A stretch of DNA of 64,000 bases from Devosia equisanguinis (GCF_900631955.1 NZ_UZWD01000022.1:115982-179981); one strand, 5' to 3'; shown: positions 44,238 through 53,608, counted from the first letter of the stretch. A program made the numbers and translations. Notes: generated by a model from the letters alone, not told the origin.

Positions 44238-45944
44238 ATGCACAAGGTTCTGGCCAGCCTCGTCGCCCTCGTCGCGGCAACTTCGGGCGCATTGTCGCCG
44301 GCCCTCGCCCAGCAGGCTGTCGCCAGCCTGGAAACCAGCCGCGTCGTCATCGCTCCGCCGCAAAATGCCCTGGCCCGCACCATCAAGGACGGCCTGTCCG
44401 CGGCCTATTACAGCGCCACGCGCGACACCACCGCCTATAACGAGGCCCAGCGCCTCTATTTCCTTTATGGCGAACGCCATTTCGATCCCATCTGGCTGTC
44501 CCAGGATGCCAGCGGCGCCATCAGCTTTTCTCCGGCCGCCGAAAAGATCGTGGCGCTATTCCGCACCGCTGATGCCGAAGGGCTGCGCCCGTCTGACTAT
44601 CTGACGCCCGATATCGATCTCAGTCGCGCCAAGAGTGGCGATCCCGCAGCGTTGGCCGCGCTCGAAACTGCCTTTTCGCGCGCCACCATGCGCTATGCCA
44701 ACCATATCCATAATGGCCGCATCCGGCCGCAATCGGTCAGCGAAAACCTCGACATTCAGCCCAAAAAGATCGACGAGGCCGCCCTGCTTGAGCGGCTCGC
44801 CAAAAGCGATAATCCCGCTTCGATCCTGGCCGAACTCGAGCCCAAGCACCCTGAATTCCTGGCCCTGAAGCAGGCGCTGGCCAATTTCGGCAAGACCGAT
44901 ACCGCGCGCCCCACTCCCATTGCCGAAGGCGCCGTGCTGCGTCCCGGCGGCACCGATGCACGCGTCCCCGCCATTCGCGAGCGCCTCAAGCTCACCGCCC
45001 TCGGCTCCAATTCCTATGACGACATGCTGGTTTCGGCGGTGAAGTCGTTCCAGGAAAGCCAGGGGCTCGAAGTCGACGGCATTATCGGGCCGGCCACCGT
45101 AGCCGCGCTCAATGGCGGCGCCGCCACGCGTCGCGAGGACATTCTGGCCAATATGGAACGCTGGCGCTGGATGCCCTCGGACCTGGGCAAGTTCAACGTC
45201 TTCGTCAACATCCCCGAATTCCGCCTCGCCATCAATCGCGACGGCCATGAGGAATACACGACCCGCGTCGTCGTCGGCACCACCAAGAACCAGACCCCGA
45301 TCTTTTCGGATAATATCCGCCACCTGGTGGTGAACCCTTTCTGGAACGTGCCGTCCTCGATCATCCGCGGCGAGATCGCCCCGGCGGTGATGCGCAATCC
45401 CGGTTACACCGACGCCAAGAACATGGACCTCATCTATAATGGGTCCGTTGTCAGCCCCTGGCAGGTCAATTGGAGCCAGGTGAGCACCTCCAACTTCCCC
45501 TTCCGCGTGCGCCAGCGCCCCGGTCCGGGCAATTCGCTGGGCCAGATCAAGTTCCTGTTCCCCAACAAGCACGACGTCTATCTGCACGATACGCCGTCCA
45601 AGTCGTTGTTCGCCCGCTCCTATCGGGCTTTCAGCCATGGCTGTATCCGCGTGCAGAACCCGTTCGAGTTCGCTGACGCCCTGATGGCCAACGAGCCAAA
45701 TATCAGCGGCGCGTCGCTCGAAGCCATGTTCGGCCCCAACGAAAAATGGGTAAACCCGCAGACCTCGATCCCGGTGCACCTGGCCTATTTCACCCTGCGC
45801 GTCGACGGGGACGGCACCATCCGCTCTTATGGCGACGTCTACGGTCACAATGAAAAATTGATCGCCGCCATGGGCCTCAATGCTGCCCCGGCCCCGGCCA
45901 TCATCGCCGAAACCTCCCCGATCGCAGACGATCTCTCCCCCTGA
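44238..45944 (+). CDS. L,D-transpeptidase (YkuD / YcbB-like)
   Basis: A 568-residue periplasmic enzyme that makes 3-3 crosslinks in peptidoglycan or attaches proteins to it. A signal peptide (HKVLASLVALVAATSGALSPALA) is followed by an N-terminal scaffold domain, a peptidoglycan-binding domain (about 250-310; SFQESQGLEVDGIIGPATVAALN) and the YkuD catalytic domain with SHGCIRVQNP (near 470) holding the catalytic Cys. This is the large LdtD/YcbB architecture. AAAAGGAG precedes the ATG at 44238. L,D-crosslinks dominate the wall of polar-growing Hyphomicrobiales. Confidence 0.92.
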   Translation: MHKVLASLVALVAATSGALSPALAQQAVASLETSRVVIAPPQNALARTIKDGLSAAYYSATRDTTAYNEAQRLYFLYGERHFDPIWLSQDASGAISFSPAAEKIVALFRTADAEGLRPSDYLTPDIDLSRAKSGDPAALAALETAFSRATMRYANHIHNGRIRPQSVSENLDIQPKKIDEAALLERLAKSDNPASILAELEPKHPEFLALKQALANFGKTDTARPTPIAEGAVLRPGGTDARVPAIRERLKLTALGSNSYDDMLVSAVKSFQESQGLEVDGIIGPATVAALNGGAATRREDILANMERWRWMPSDLGKFNVFVNIPEFRLAINRDGHEEYTTRVVVGTTKNQTPIFSDNIRHLVVNPFWNVPSSIIRGEIAPAVMRNPGYTDAKNMDLIYNGSVVSPWQVNWSQVSTSNFPFRVRQRPGPGNSLGQIKFLFPNKHDVYLHDTPSKSLFARSYRAFSHGCIRVQNPFEFADALMANEPNISGASLEAMFGPNEKWVNPQTSIPVHLAYFTLRVDGDGTIRSYGDVYGHNEKLIAAMGLNAAPAPAIIAETSPIADDLSP

Positions 45945-46073
45945 GACCCCTTATGGGCTTCAGGGCCCGGCCGTTCGGATTAACCGCCCCTTTACACTTC
46001 CGCCATTGTTGTGCCAGCTTTGCCCTGTAGTAACAGCGGCGTGAGGGGCACCGATCCGGTCTGTTCACAAGTG

Positions 46074-46110
46074 GTTAGCGTTAATCAATTCGTGCGAATT
46101 GCGCGCTAAC
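46074..46110. promoter_or_regulatory. nested palindrome before the DUF882 gene
   Basis: GTTAGCG (46074-46080) is mirrored by CGCTAAC (46104-46110), and inside them CAATTCG (46086-46092) is mirrored by CGAATTG (46095-46101). It lies 18 bp before the ATG at 46129, suggesting an operator or a leader structure that affects translation. Confidence 0.45.
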
Positions 46111-46128
46111 GTCCTCCAATATCTCTCA

Positions 46129-47907
46129 ATGAACCGGGCAGAGTTTGGCGTGACGGTGACTTGGTCTACTATCGGGCAGCGGAGTGCGCGGGTGGCGGCA
46201 GCCATGATCGCGGCACTCTCGATGATTTTTGTTTTCGCGGCAGCGCCGGTGCAGGCAGCGAGCGAACGCGCCCTCTATCTCTACTACACTCACACCAAGG
46301 AAACCGCGCGCATCGTCTTCAAGCGCAACGGCCAATATGTGCAGTCGGGGCTCAACGAGCTCAACTATTTCCTGCGCGACTGGCGTCGCAACGAGCCCAC
46401 CAAGATGGACCCGCGCCTGTTCGACCTGGTCTGGGAAGTCTATCAGGATGTCGGCGCCAGCCAGCCGATCAACGTCGTCTCGGCCTATCGCTCTCCTCAG
46501 ACCAACGCCATGCTGGCCAAGAACTCCTCCGGCGTCGCTGACAATTCCCAGCATATGCGCGGCACGGCCATGGACTTTTTCATTCCCGGCGTGCCGCTGG
46601 CCAAGCTGCGTGCCGCTGCCATGCGCAAGCAGGTGGGCGGCGTCGGCTACTACCCGACCTCGGGCAGCCCCTTCGTGCATCTGGACGTTGGCTCCGTGCG
46701 CGCCTGGCCGCGCATGACCCGAGCCCAGCTCAAGGAAATCTTCCCCGACGGCCGCACCATGCACCTGCCCACCGATGGCAAGCCGCTGTCGCAGGAGGGC
46801 TATAACGTGGCCCTCGCCGAGTGGAAGCGCTGCCATGCCTTCCCCTGTGGCGGCGGTTCATCCGGCACCCAGGTTGCTTCCAACAATAGCGCCGGCGGCG
46901 GCGGCAAGACGCTGATGGACATGTTCTTCGGCGGCAATGACAACCAGCAGGCCGCCCAGCCGGCGCCACAGGCACAGGTACAGACTGCCTCGCTGGCCGC
47001 ACCCGTCGCGACGCCATCGGCCAGCCCCATCGCTCCGGTCCCGGCCATGCGCCCGGCCAGCCTTGGCATGCCGATGCAGCAAACCGCAGCGGCAGCCCCG
47101 GTCGCCCCCATGCCCGCGACGGCGCCTATGGAGGTTGCTTCTGCTGCGCCCACCGCCATCCCCTTCTCGACGGTTGGCAGCGCTCCGCTCGACCCCTCGG
47201 AACTGACCACGGCTCACATCGCGCCCATGCCGGTGATGAAGTCCGAACGCCTTCAGGTGGCCACCGCCTCTGCCCTGCCCGCTGGCGACGCCGTCACTGC
47301 GCTGGCCGCGCTCACTGCGCCGCCGGTCCCGCAGCCGCGCCTCATCATGTCCGAGACGCCAGATACGCTCACCGCTTATCTGCCGACCAATGGGCCTGAG
47401 CCTGAGGCCCAGCGCGCCCTCGACATGATCATTTCCGGCTCGACTCCCGCTAGGAACGCACCGACCCCGCTGCCGGGCCTGCGCCTGCCCATCCTGCCGG
47501 GCGGCGTTGCCGCGGCCACCGGTATCCAGACCGCCTCGCTGGGCGGCGCCGCCGCCGATCCCATGGCCAATCTCTTCGCGTCGACCTTCGACGCTGCCGG
47601 CAAGACCACTGCCGAACCGCTGGCCGCGGCCCTCGCCCAGCATGTCAGCCGCCCCGAGGGCACCGATGCCATGCGGGACCGCGACTTCGTCGCCCCCGAT
47701 CTCGAACACGTGGTCGACATCTTCATGGCCCCAGCGGCCCTGACCTCGGACCATTTCGCCGTGATCTTCGACCATGACGAAGCCGATTTCGATCCGACCC
47801 CGGAAATGGGCCGCTATGTCGTGGTGATGAGCGCCGGCGACGATACCACCAGTCTTGGCCACAAGAGTTTCAGCCCGGCCAAGCCACTCGCCGTCGCCAG
47901 CAATTGA
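46129..47907 (+). CDS. DUF882 (YcbK-like) M15-type peptidase with Ala/Pro-rich tail
   Basis: A protein of about 592 residues. A signal peptide (RVAAAMIAALSMIFVFAAAPVQA) precedes a DUF882 domain (to about residue 240) with the zinc-ligand pattern SQHMRGTAMDFF (H-x6-D) and FVHLDVG, the fold of D,D-carboxypeptidases acting on peptidoglycan. The remaining 350 residues are Ala/Pro/Met-rich and probably disordered. Family members without the tail are about 180 residues. ATG at 46129 is preferred to a TTG inside the palindrome at 46099 and a GTG at 46150. It follows the L,D-transpeptidase, suggesting a role in cell-wall remodelling. Confidence 0.82.
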   Translation: MNRAEFGVTVTWSTIGQRSARVAAAMIAALSMIFVFAAAPVQAASERALYLYYTHTKETARIVFKRNGQYVQSGLNELNYFLRDWRRNEPTKMDPRLFDLVWEVYQDVGASQPINVVSAYRSPQTNAMLAKNSSGVADNSQHMRGTAMDFFIPGVPLAKLRAAAMRKQVGGVGYYPTSGSPFVHLDVGSVRAWPRMTRAQLKEIFPDGRTMHLPTDGKPLSQEGYNVALAEWKRCHAFPCGGGSSGTQVASNNSAGGGGKTLMDMFFGGNDNQQAAQPAPQAQVQTASLAAPVATPSASPIAPVPAMRPASLGMPMQQTAAAAPVAPMPATAPMEVASAAPTAIPFSTVGSAPLDPSELTTAHIAPMPVMKSERLQVATASALPAGDAVTALAALTAPPVPQPRLIMSETPDTLTAYLPTNGPEPEAQRALDMIISGSTPARNAPTPLPGLRLPILPGGVAAATGIQTASLGGAAADPMANLFASTFDAAGKTTAEPLAAALAQHVSRPEGTDAMRDRDFVAPDLEHVVDIFMAPAALTSDHFAVIFDHDEADFDPTPEMGRYVVVMSAGDDTTSLGHKSFSPAKPLAVASN

Positions 47908-47914
47908 GATTTTT

Positions 47915-47962
47915 GGGCGTCGAGCGTCGCCGGCCATAGAAAAGCCGGCCTCCTCGACGCCC
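47915..47962 (+). other. nested hairpin between the DUF882 gene and dxs
   Basis: GGGCGTCGAG (47915-47924) pairs perfectly with CTCGACGCCC (47953-47962), enclosing a GCCGGC/GCCGGC stem. No U-run follows on the plus strand. It probably stabilises the 3' end of the upstream mRNA or limits readthrough. Confidence 0.4.
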
Positions 47963-48066
47963 TATCCACTATGACAGATGCGCGACGCCGAAACGGGGCC
48001 GGCATTGCCAAGGCCCCACCCCGAGCCTAAAGAGGGGTATTCAGTTTCGCCTCCAGGGAGCCCCCC

Positions 48067-49995
48067 TTGGCCGACAAGCCCTCCACACCGCTGCTCGATA
48101 CCGTCAACAGCCCCGCCGAATTGCGCGCCCTGCCGCGCGAAGACCTGCGCCAGCTGGCCGACGAATTGCGCTCGGAAATGATCGACGCCGTGTCGGTCAC
48201 CGGCGGGCATCTGGGTGCGGGCCTCGGCGTCGTCGAACTGACCGTGGCCCTGCACACCGTCTTCGATACCCCGCACGACCGCATCATCTGGGATGTCGGC
48301 CACCAGGCCTATCCGCACAAAATCCTCACCGGCCGTCGCGACCGCATGCGCACCTTGCGCCAGAAGGACGGGCTCTCGGGCTTCACCCGCCGCGCCGAAA
48401 GCGAATACGACCCGTTCGGAGCCGGCCACTCGTCGACCTCGATTTCGGCCGGCCTTGGCATGGCCGTCGCCAGCGATCATCTGGGCACCCCGCGCAATGT
48501 CATTGCCGTCATTGGCGATGGCGCCATGTCGGCCGGCATGGCCTATGAGGCGATGAACAATGCCGGCGCCATGGATGCGCGGCTGATCGTCGTGCTCAAC
48601 GACAATGACATGTCGATCGCCCCGCCCACCGGCGCGCTCCGCACCTATCTCGCCAAGCTCGTCTCCGGCCCGGTCTATCGCGGCACGCGGGAAGCGGCCA
48701 AGGCCGTGGTGCAAAAGCTCCCGCCCTTCCTGCACGAACCCGCCCGCAAGACCGAGGAATTCGCGCGCTCCTTCTTCACCGGCGGCACGCTGTTCGAGGA
48801 GCTGGGCTTCTATTATGTCGGCCCGCTCGATGGCCATAATCTCGATGACCTGCTGCCCATTCTTGAAAATGTGCGCGATGCCGGCGCCGGCCCCATTCTC
48901 GTGCATGTGGTGACCAAGAAGGGCAAGGGTTACGCCCCGGCAGAAAACTCCGCCGACAAATATCACGGCGTCTCAAAATTCAACGTCATCACCGGCGCCC
49001 AGGCCAAGGCGCCGTCCAATGCGCCGTCCTACACCTCGGTCTTTGCCGAGACGCTGATCCAGGAAGCCCGAGACGATGAGCGCATCGTCGCTGTCACCGC
49101 CGCCATGCCCTCGGGCACCGGCCTCGACAAATTCGCCGAACTCTTCCCCAACCGCATTTACGATGTCGGCATTGCCGAGCAGCATGCGGTGACCTTTGCC
49201 GCCGGCATGGCGACCGAAGGCATGAAGCCCTTCTGCGCCATCTATTCGACCTTCCTGCAGCGCGCCTATGACCAGGTGGTGCACGACGTGGCCATCCAGG
49301 GCCTGCCGGTGCGCTTCGCCATCGACCGCGCCGGCTATGTCGGCGCTGACGGGCCCACCCATGCGGGAAATTACGACAACGCCTATCTCGGCGCCATCCC
49401 CGGCATCGTGCAGATGGCCGCCGCCGACGAGGCCGAATTGCGCCACATGGTCGCCACCGCCGCCGCCTATGACGCCGGCCCTATCGCTTTCCGCTATCCG
49501 CGCGGCGACGGCATGGGCGTCGACATGCCCGAACGCGGCGCCATCCTGCCCATCGGCAAGGGCCGCATCGTCCGCCAGGGCGGCACCATTGCGCTTCTGT
49601 CCTATGGCACACGCCTGGGCGAAGTCCTCGCCGCTGCTGACCGGCTGGCCGCTCTTGGCCTCAATCCTACGGTCGCCGATGCACGCTTCCTCAAGCCGCT
49701 CGACGAAGAGCTGATCGCGCGCCTTGCCGCCACCCATGATGTGGTGATCTCGACCGAAGAAGGCGGGCTGGGCGGCTTCGGCAGCCATGTCGCCACCTTC
49801 CTCGCCGCCAATGGCCTGCTCGATGGCAAGACCCGGTTCCGCCCCCTGATGATCCCCGACCGCTTCGTCGAACATGCCAGCCAGGCCGATATGTATGCCG
49901 AAGCCGGCCTCGACCGCACCGGCATCGTCAACACCGCCCTCACCACCCTCGGCTACGACCAGGCCGCCATGACCGCCGCCCTGGCCAAGATTTAG
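48067..49995 (+). CDS. dxs: 1-deoxy-D-xylulose-5-phosphate synthase
   Basis: A 642-residue TPP enzyme that condenses pyruvate and glyceraldehyde 3-phosphate, the first step of the MEP isoprenoid pathway. The TPP-binding motif [19 protein letters not shown] is near residue 152, the His in [12 protein letters not shown] near 78, and the transketolase pyrimidine domain has [15 protein letters not shown] near 420. The start is TTG at 48067 with AGGGAG upstream. Its dependence on TPP links it loosely to the thiamine genes in this window. Confidence 0.96.
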   Translation: MADKPSTPLLDTVNSPAELRALPREDLRQLADELRSEMIDAVSVTGGHLGAGLGVVELTVALHTVFDTPHDRIIWDVGHQAYPHKILTGRRDRMRTLRQKDGLSGFTRRAESEYDPFGAGHSSTSISAGLGMAVASDHLGTPRNVIAVIGDGAMSAGMAYEAMNNAGAMDARLIVVLNDNDMSIAPPTGALRTYLAKLVSGPVYRGTREAAKAVVQKLPPFLHEPARKTEEFARSFFTGGTLFEELGFYYVGPLDGHNLDDLLPILENVRDAGAGPILVHVVTKKGKGYAPAENSADKYHGVSKFNVITGAQAKAPSNAPSYTSVFAETLIQEARDDERIVAVTAAMPSGTGLDKFAELFPNRIYDVGIAEQHAVTFAAGMATEGMKPFCAIYSTFLQRAYDQVVHDVAIQGLPVRFAIDRAGYVGADGPTHAGNYDNAYLGAIPGIVQMAAADEAELRHMVATAAAYDAGPIAFRYPRGDGMGVDMPERGAILPIGKGRIVRQGGTIALLSYGTRLGEVLAAADRLAALGLNPTVADARFLKPLDEELIARLAATHDVVISTEEGGLGGFGSHVATFLAANGLLDGKTRFRPLMIPDRFVEHASQADMYAEAGLDRTGIVNTALTTLGYDQAAMTAALAKI

Positions 49996-50030
49996 CAATC
50001 GCCGCAAATGCGGGCGTTCGCCTAACCAAA

Positions 50031-50055
50031 CATCAAGCTTTTAAGCGCCTTGATG
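50031..50055. promoter_or_regulatory. dyad before the mini flagellar-like gene
   Basis: CATCAAG (50031-50037) is mirrored by CTTGATG (50049-50055). The overlapping sequence CTAA-N7-TCAA (50023-50037) is a two-mismatch relative of the CtrA site. It lies 29 bp before the ATG at 50084. Binding is speculative. Confidence 0.3.
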
Positions 50056-50083
50056 GTCGCGCGCCTGTGTTTGGAGTTGCGCT

Positions 50084-50311
50084 ATGACCATGACCAGCCT
50101 TGCCCTCGGCGCCAGCGGCATGCACCGCGCCAGCGACCGGCTAGACGCTAGCGCTACCCGCATTGCGCGATCAGGCACCGATCTCGAAGGCGTCGACCTG
50201 GCGCGGGAAATGGTTGGCATTCTCGAGGCCAAGACCAGCTTCAGCGCCTCGGCCAAAGTGGTGACCACTGCTGACCAGATGTCGAAGTCGCTCCTCGACA
50301 TCCTTGTCTGA
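50084..50311 (+). CDS. miniature flagellar rod/hook-like protein
   Basis: A 75-residue protein that joins the two ends of flagellar axial proteins with nothing between. Residues 5-30 (SLALGASGMHRASDRLDASA) resemble the N-terminal Flg_bb_rod helix, and residues 33-73 (GVDLAREMVGILEAKTSFSA, then AKVVTTADQM) match the C-terminal Flg_bbr_C helix of FlgE/FlgG/FlgC. In full-length axial proteins these form the coiled core (D0), and the variable middle domain is exposed. No other flagellar gene is in the window. Function unknown. Confidence 0.65.
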   Translation: MTMTSLALGASGMHRASDRLDASATRIARSGTDLEGVDLAREMVGILEAKTSFSASAKVVTTADQMSKSLLDILV

Positions 50312-50410
50312 TCGCTGCACCGAGCCGCCAGATAAAACATCCGTCAGCCGCGCCGACAACACCGAACGACCAGACATGGCGGCGCGCAGCCCGCACCGGC
50401 CACAAACGAA

Positions 50411-50452
50411 GAGCGCAGGCACCGCCCCAACGGCGCCCGCGCTCCGATTTTT
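50411..50452 (+). terminator. strong terminator after the mini flagellar-like gene
   Basis: GAGCGC-a-GGC-a-CCG (50411-50424) pairs with CGG-c-GCC-c-GCGCTC (50431-50444) in an almost perfect 12-pair stem, followed on the plus strand by CGATTTTTA. It ends the short transcript from 50084 about 100 nt after the stop. Confidence 0.75.
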
Positions 50453-50467
50453 ATAGAACAGCTGCCC

Positions 50468-50722
50468 TTACGGCGCTTCGACCATGCCCAGGGCCGACAT
50501 GTAGAGCTCGAGCAGGGCTTCCTGCTCCATGCGCTCATTGGCGTCCTGCTTGCGGATGGCCACGATCTTGCGCAGGATCTTGGTGTCGAAGCCGTTGCCC
50601 TTGGCCTCGGCATAGATCTCCTTGATGTCGGCGGCGATGGCTGCCTTCTCTTCTTCCATCCGCTCGATGCGCTCGATAAAGGCGCGGAGCTGGTCCTGGG
50701 CGACGCTATCTTCAACGGCCAT
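50468..50722 (-). CDS. gapR: GapR (DUF2312) nucleoid-associated cell-cycle protein
   Basis: An 84-residue protein almost entirely coiled coil: [20 protein letters not shown], then [28 protein letters not shown]. GapR binds overtwisted, AT-rich DNA ahead of replication and transcription forks and is needed for normal growth and replication in Caulobacter. GAGAGG precedes the ATG at 50722. The open frame to 50866 upstream has no family similarity. Single-gene unit, divergent from the DUF1036 gene. Confidence 0.93.
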   Translation of the reverse strand: MAVEDSVAQDQLRAFIERIERMEEEKAAIAADIKEIYAEAKGNGFDTKILRKIVAIRKQDANERMEQEALLELYMSALGMVEAP

Positions 50723-50993
50723 GGCAAACCTCTCAAAAACTGTCTGTGTGGCAACAAGCCGGCGCGACATTCTCTGCCGATTGTGTCCGCATCGTGCGGC
50801 AGGCGGGCAGCGGCCGGTCAAAAAATGATCCGGCCTCGTTGAACCGCAAGCGCGGTGCCGGTTCAACCCTTTTGTGGGTCAATCCACATGACACACACAC
50901 CCCCTCCGTGCATACCCGCAATTCCGACAAAACCGCCCTTTAGCCATTGACCTCGTCTTTCGCATCGGCTCAAACAAAGGCACCGATTTACCG

Positions 50994-51539
50994 ATGAATT
51001 CCGGCTTCCCCGTGCACAGCATCCGCCTCGGCTCGACCCTGCTGATTGCAGCCCTTGGCGGGCTGGTTGCTTTCGCCACGCCGGCGCAGGCCGATTTGCG
51101 CATCTGCAACGAGACCGCCAATCTCGTCTCAGTGTCCATGGGCTATCGCGCCGAGCGCGGCTGGATGAGCGAAGGCTGGTGGCAGACCCCGCCCGGCGAC
51201 TGCCGCGTGCTGTACCAGGGCGACCTGCAGCGCCGCTTCTACTATCTCTACGCCGTCGACGACATTGGCGGCGGCGCCTGGGATGGCGAGGTGTTCATGT
51301 GCACCCGTGACGAAACCTTCACCATATTCGGGGTTGAGGATTGCCTCGCCCGGGGCTATGAGCGCACCGGGTTCTTTGAAGTCGATACTCAGAACCGGAC
51401 CGACTGGACCCTGCAGTTGACCGAAAGTGCGGGTGCTCCCGCCGTCGTCGGACCGGACCTGGGTGAAGACCTCGAGGATCCGGCATTTCTCGTCGATCCC
51501 GACGCCCCCCTAACGCCAGACAAGACGGACACGCAATGA
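50994..51539 (+). CDS. DUF1036 family secreted protein
   Basis: A 181-residue protein with a signal peptide (LGSTLLIAALGGLVAFATPAQA, cut near residue 33) and a DUF1036 domain: DLRICNETANLVSVSMGYR, WWQTPPGDCRVLYQGDL and FTIFGVEDCLARGYERTGF. The four Cys (near residues 39, 73, 103 and 115) probably form two disulfides. Function unknown. Its stop overlaps the pyk start by four bases, a link conserved in Hyphomicrobiales. Confidence 0.88.
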   Translation: MNSGFPVHSIRLGSTLLIAALGGLVAFATPAQADLRICNETANLVSVSMGYRAERGWMSEGWWQTPPGDCRVLYQGDLQRRFYYLYAVDDIGGGAWDGEVFMCTRDETFTIFGVEDCLARGYERTGFFEVDTQNRTDWTLQLTESAGAPAVVGPDLGEDLEDPAFLVDPDAPLTPDKTDTQ

Positions 51540-52975
51540 GACGGATCAGACGCGCGAAGATCCTCGCCACCCTCGGGCCAGCCAGCCACGAGGAAAAGAT
51601 GATCGAGGAACTGGCCAAGGCGGGCGCCGATGTGTTCCGCATCAATATGAGCCATGCCAGCCACGACCTGCTGCACCAGACCGTGGCGCGCATCCGCCGC
51701 GTCGAAGAGCGTCTCAAGCACCCCATCGGCATTCTTGCCGATCTGCAGGGCCCCAAGCTGCGCGTCTGGAAGTTCGCCGAAGGCTCGGTGAACCTGGTCG
51801 CGGGCCAGAAATTCACCCTCGACAGCACCGCTGACGACCAGGGCAATACCGAGCGGGTTTACCTGCCGCATCCCGAAATCATCGAATCGGTTTCCGTCGG
51901 CGACCGTCTGCTTCTGGACGATGGCAAGCTGCAGCTCAAGGCGACTAAAGTCGGAGGCGGCGTCATCGAGACCGAGGTGGTCTATGGCGGCAAGCTCTCC
52001 GACAAGAAGGGCGTCTCCCTTCCCGATACACTGCTGCCCACCGGCGCGCTGACCGAGAAGGACCATGCGGACCTGCTCGAAGCGCTCAAGGCCGAAGTCG
52101 ACTGGATCGCCCTCTCCTTCGTGCAGCGCCCCGAAGATATCATCGACGTGCGCAAGATCGTCCAGGGTCGCGCCGGCGTCATGGCCAAGATCGAAAAGCC
52201 GCAAGCCATCGAGCGGCTCGAGGAGATCGTCAAGCTCTCCGACGCCATCATGGTGGCGCGCGGTGACCTCGGCGTCGAGCTGCCGCTCGAAACCGTGCCG
52301 GGCCTGCAGAAGCGCATGATCCGCATGTGCCGTCGCTACGGCAAGCCGGTGATCGTGGCGACGCAGATGCTCGAATCCATGATCACCGCCCCGGTGCCGA
52401 CCCGCGCCGAAGTCTCGGACGTGTCGATCGCCGTCTTCGAAGGCGCCGATGCGGTCATGCTCTCGGCCGAAAGCGCCTCGGGCCAGTATCCGATCGAAGC
52501 CGTCGCCACCATGAACAAGGTGGCCGTGGCGGTGGAAAGCGACGCCAACTATCGCGGCATCATCCGCGCCGCCCAGACCGAGCCGGAAGCCACAGCGGCC
52601 GACGCCATCTCCGCCGCAACCCGCCAGGTTGCCGAGACGCTCGACCTGGCTGCCATCGTCACCTACACCGCCTCTGGCTCGACCGGCATTCGTGCGGCTC
52701 GCGAGCGTCCCAGCAAGCCGATCATTGCCCTGTCGCCGAACCTGCGCACCATTCGCCGCCTCTCGGTGGTCTGGGGCATTCATTGCGTGCAGACCGAGGA
52801 CGCCGTCAACCTCGAGGACATGGTCGATCGCGCCTGCGTCATCGCCTATCAGGAAGGCTTTGCCCGCCCCGGCGACCGCATCGCCATCACCGCCGGCGTG
52901 CCGCTGGGGACCCCTGGCGCCACCAATATGCTGCGCATCGCCTTTGTCCGCCAGGATGGCGCCGGCTCCAGCTGA
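51536..52975 (+). CDS. pyk: pyruvate kinase
   Basis: A 479-residue glycolytic enzyme that makes ATP and pyruvate from phosphoenolpyruvate. The substrate and cation region includes RINMSHASHD (near residue 33), the catalytic Lys in GVMAKIEKPQAIE (near 216) and MVARGDLGVELPLE (near 240). The B domain (about 70-165) and the C-terminal regulatory domain (about 350-475) are both present. It overlaps the DUF1036 gene and is followed by a hairpin. Confidence 0.96.
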   Translation: MRRIRRAKILATLGPASHEEKMIEELAKAGADVFRINMSHASHDLLHQTVARIRRVEERLKHPIGILADLQGPKLRVWKFAEGSVNLVAGQKFTLDSTADDQGNTERVYLPHPEIIESVSVGDRLLLDDGKLQLKATKVGGGVIETEVVYGGKLSDKKGVSLPDTLLPTGALTEKDHADLLEALKAEVDWIALSFVQRPEDIIDVRKIVQGRAGVMAKIEKPQAIERLEEIVKLSDAIMVARGDLGVELPLETVPGLQKRMIRMCRRYGKPVIVATQMLESMITAPVPTRAEVSDVSIAVFEGADAVMLSAESASGQYPIEAVATMNKVAVAVESDANYRGIIRAAQTEPEATAADAISAATRQVAETLDLAAIVTYTASGSTGIRAARERPSKPIIALSPNLRTIRRLSVVWGIHCVQTEDAVNLEDMVDRACVIAYQEGFARPGDRIAITAGVPLGTPGATNMLRIAFVRQDGAGSS

Positions 52976-53000
52976 GCCAGGCCGCAGCATTGCAAATGCA

Positions 53001-53028
53001 GAACGCCACCCCCCGGGGTGGCGTTCTC
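53001..53028. terminator. hairpin between pyk and the SRPBCC gene
   Basis: GAACGCCACC (53001-53010) pairs with GGTGGCGTTC (53017-53026) around CCCCGG. It is followed by TCGTTTC on the plus strand. It lies between convergent genes, so it can act on both. Confidence 0.65.
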
Positions 53029-53031
53029 GTT

Positions 53032-53433
53032 TCACGGCAGATCGAGATAGGCCTTGAGCACCTGCAGGTCCGTCCGCAGCCATTCGCATTCTGAGCTGAA
53101 CTGGTCGTCGCTCTCATCTGCGGTCTGAATGATCGTCAGGCAAAGCTCCGTGCCCTTGCCATTGGGGAACACCCGGATGTGGTGCACCCGTGGCAGGCGC
53201 CCTTCCACCGCCACGGCAAGATCGAGCACTCCGAGCGCATTGGGCGGGGTAAAGGTCAGCTGGACGTCTTGGCCGAAATAGCGCGAGTGCCAGACATAGC
53301 CACTGGCCTGTCGCAGCTGCATGTCCCGCACGCCGTCGGTCCAGAGCAGGATATTCGCGGGATTGCTGAGAAAGGCATAGGCTTCCGCATACGGCCGGTT
53401 GATGGCCAGGCTGAGCGTGCGACTGGGAAACAT
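53032..53433 (-). CDS. SRPBCC family protein, tandem copy 1
   Basis: A 133-residue START-like protein (helix-grip fold, hydrophobic ligand pocket) beginning FPSRTLSLAINRPYAEAYAFL and ending in a long helix (FSSECEWLRTDLQVLKAYLD). It has no signal peptide. The same terminal pattern occurs in the neighbouring gene at 53609-54019, so the two are diverged tandem duplicates. Ligand unknown. Confidence 0.78.
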   Translation of the reverse strand: MFPSRTLSLAINRPYAEAYAFLSNPANILLWTDGVRDMQLRQASGYVWHSRYFGQDVQLTFTPPNALGVLDLAVAVEGRLPRVHHIRVFPNGKGTELCLTIIQTADESDDQFSSECEWLRTDLQVLKAYLDLP

Positions 53434-53608
53434 GGTCTTGCAACACGTGGAGTGCAGGAACGCAGCGTCTGCGTCAGCCTGCGGGAGAGGCGGGGACCGG
53501 CTTCTGCCCGGCGGCGCAGCCTTATCACACGGGAAACCTGCGTCAAACCATTGATTTAGATAGATAAATTTGCAGATAGTGCACGAATTTTCTGTGCAAT
53601 ATCCGGTT

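Noticed and set aside
45979..45993. TTAA-N7-TTTA as a third CtrA site
   Set aside because: One mismatch in the second half-site. Listed only as a near-match because such sites occur often by chance.
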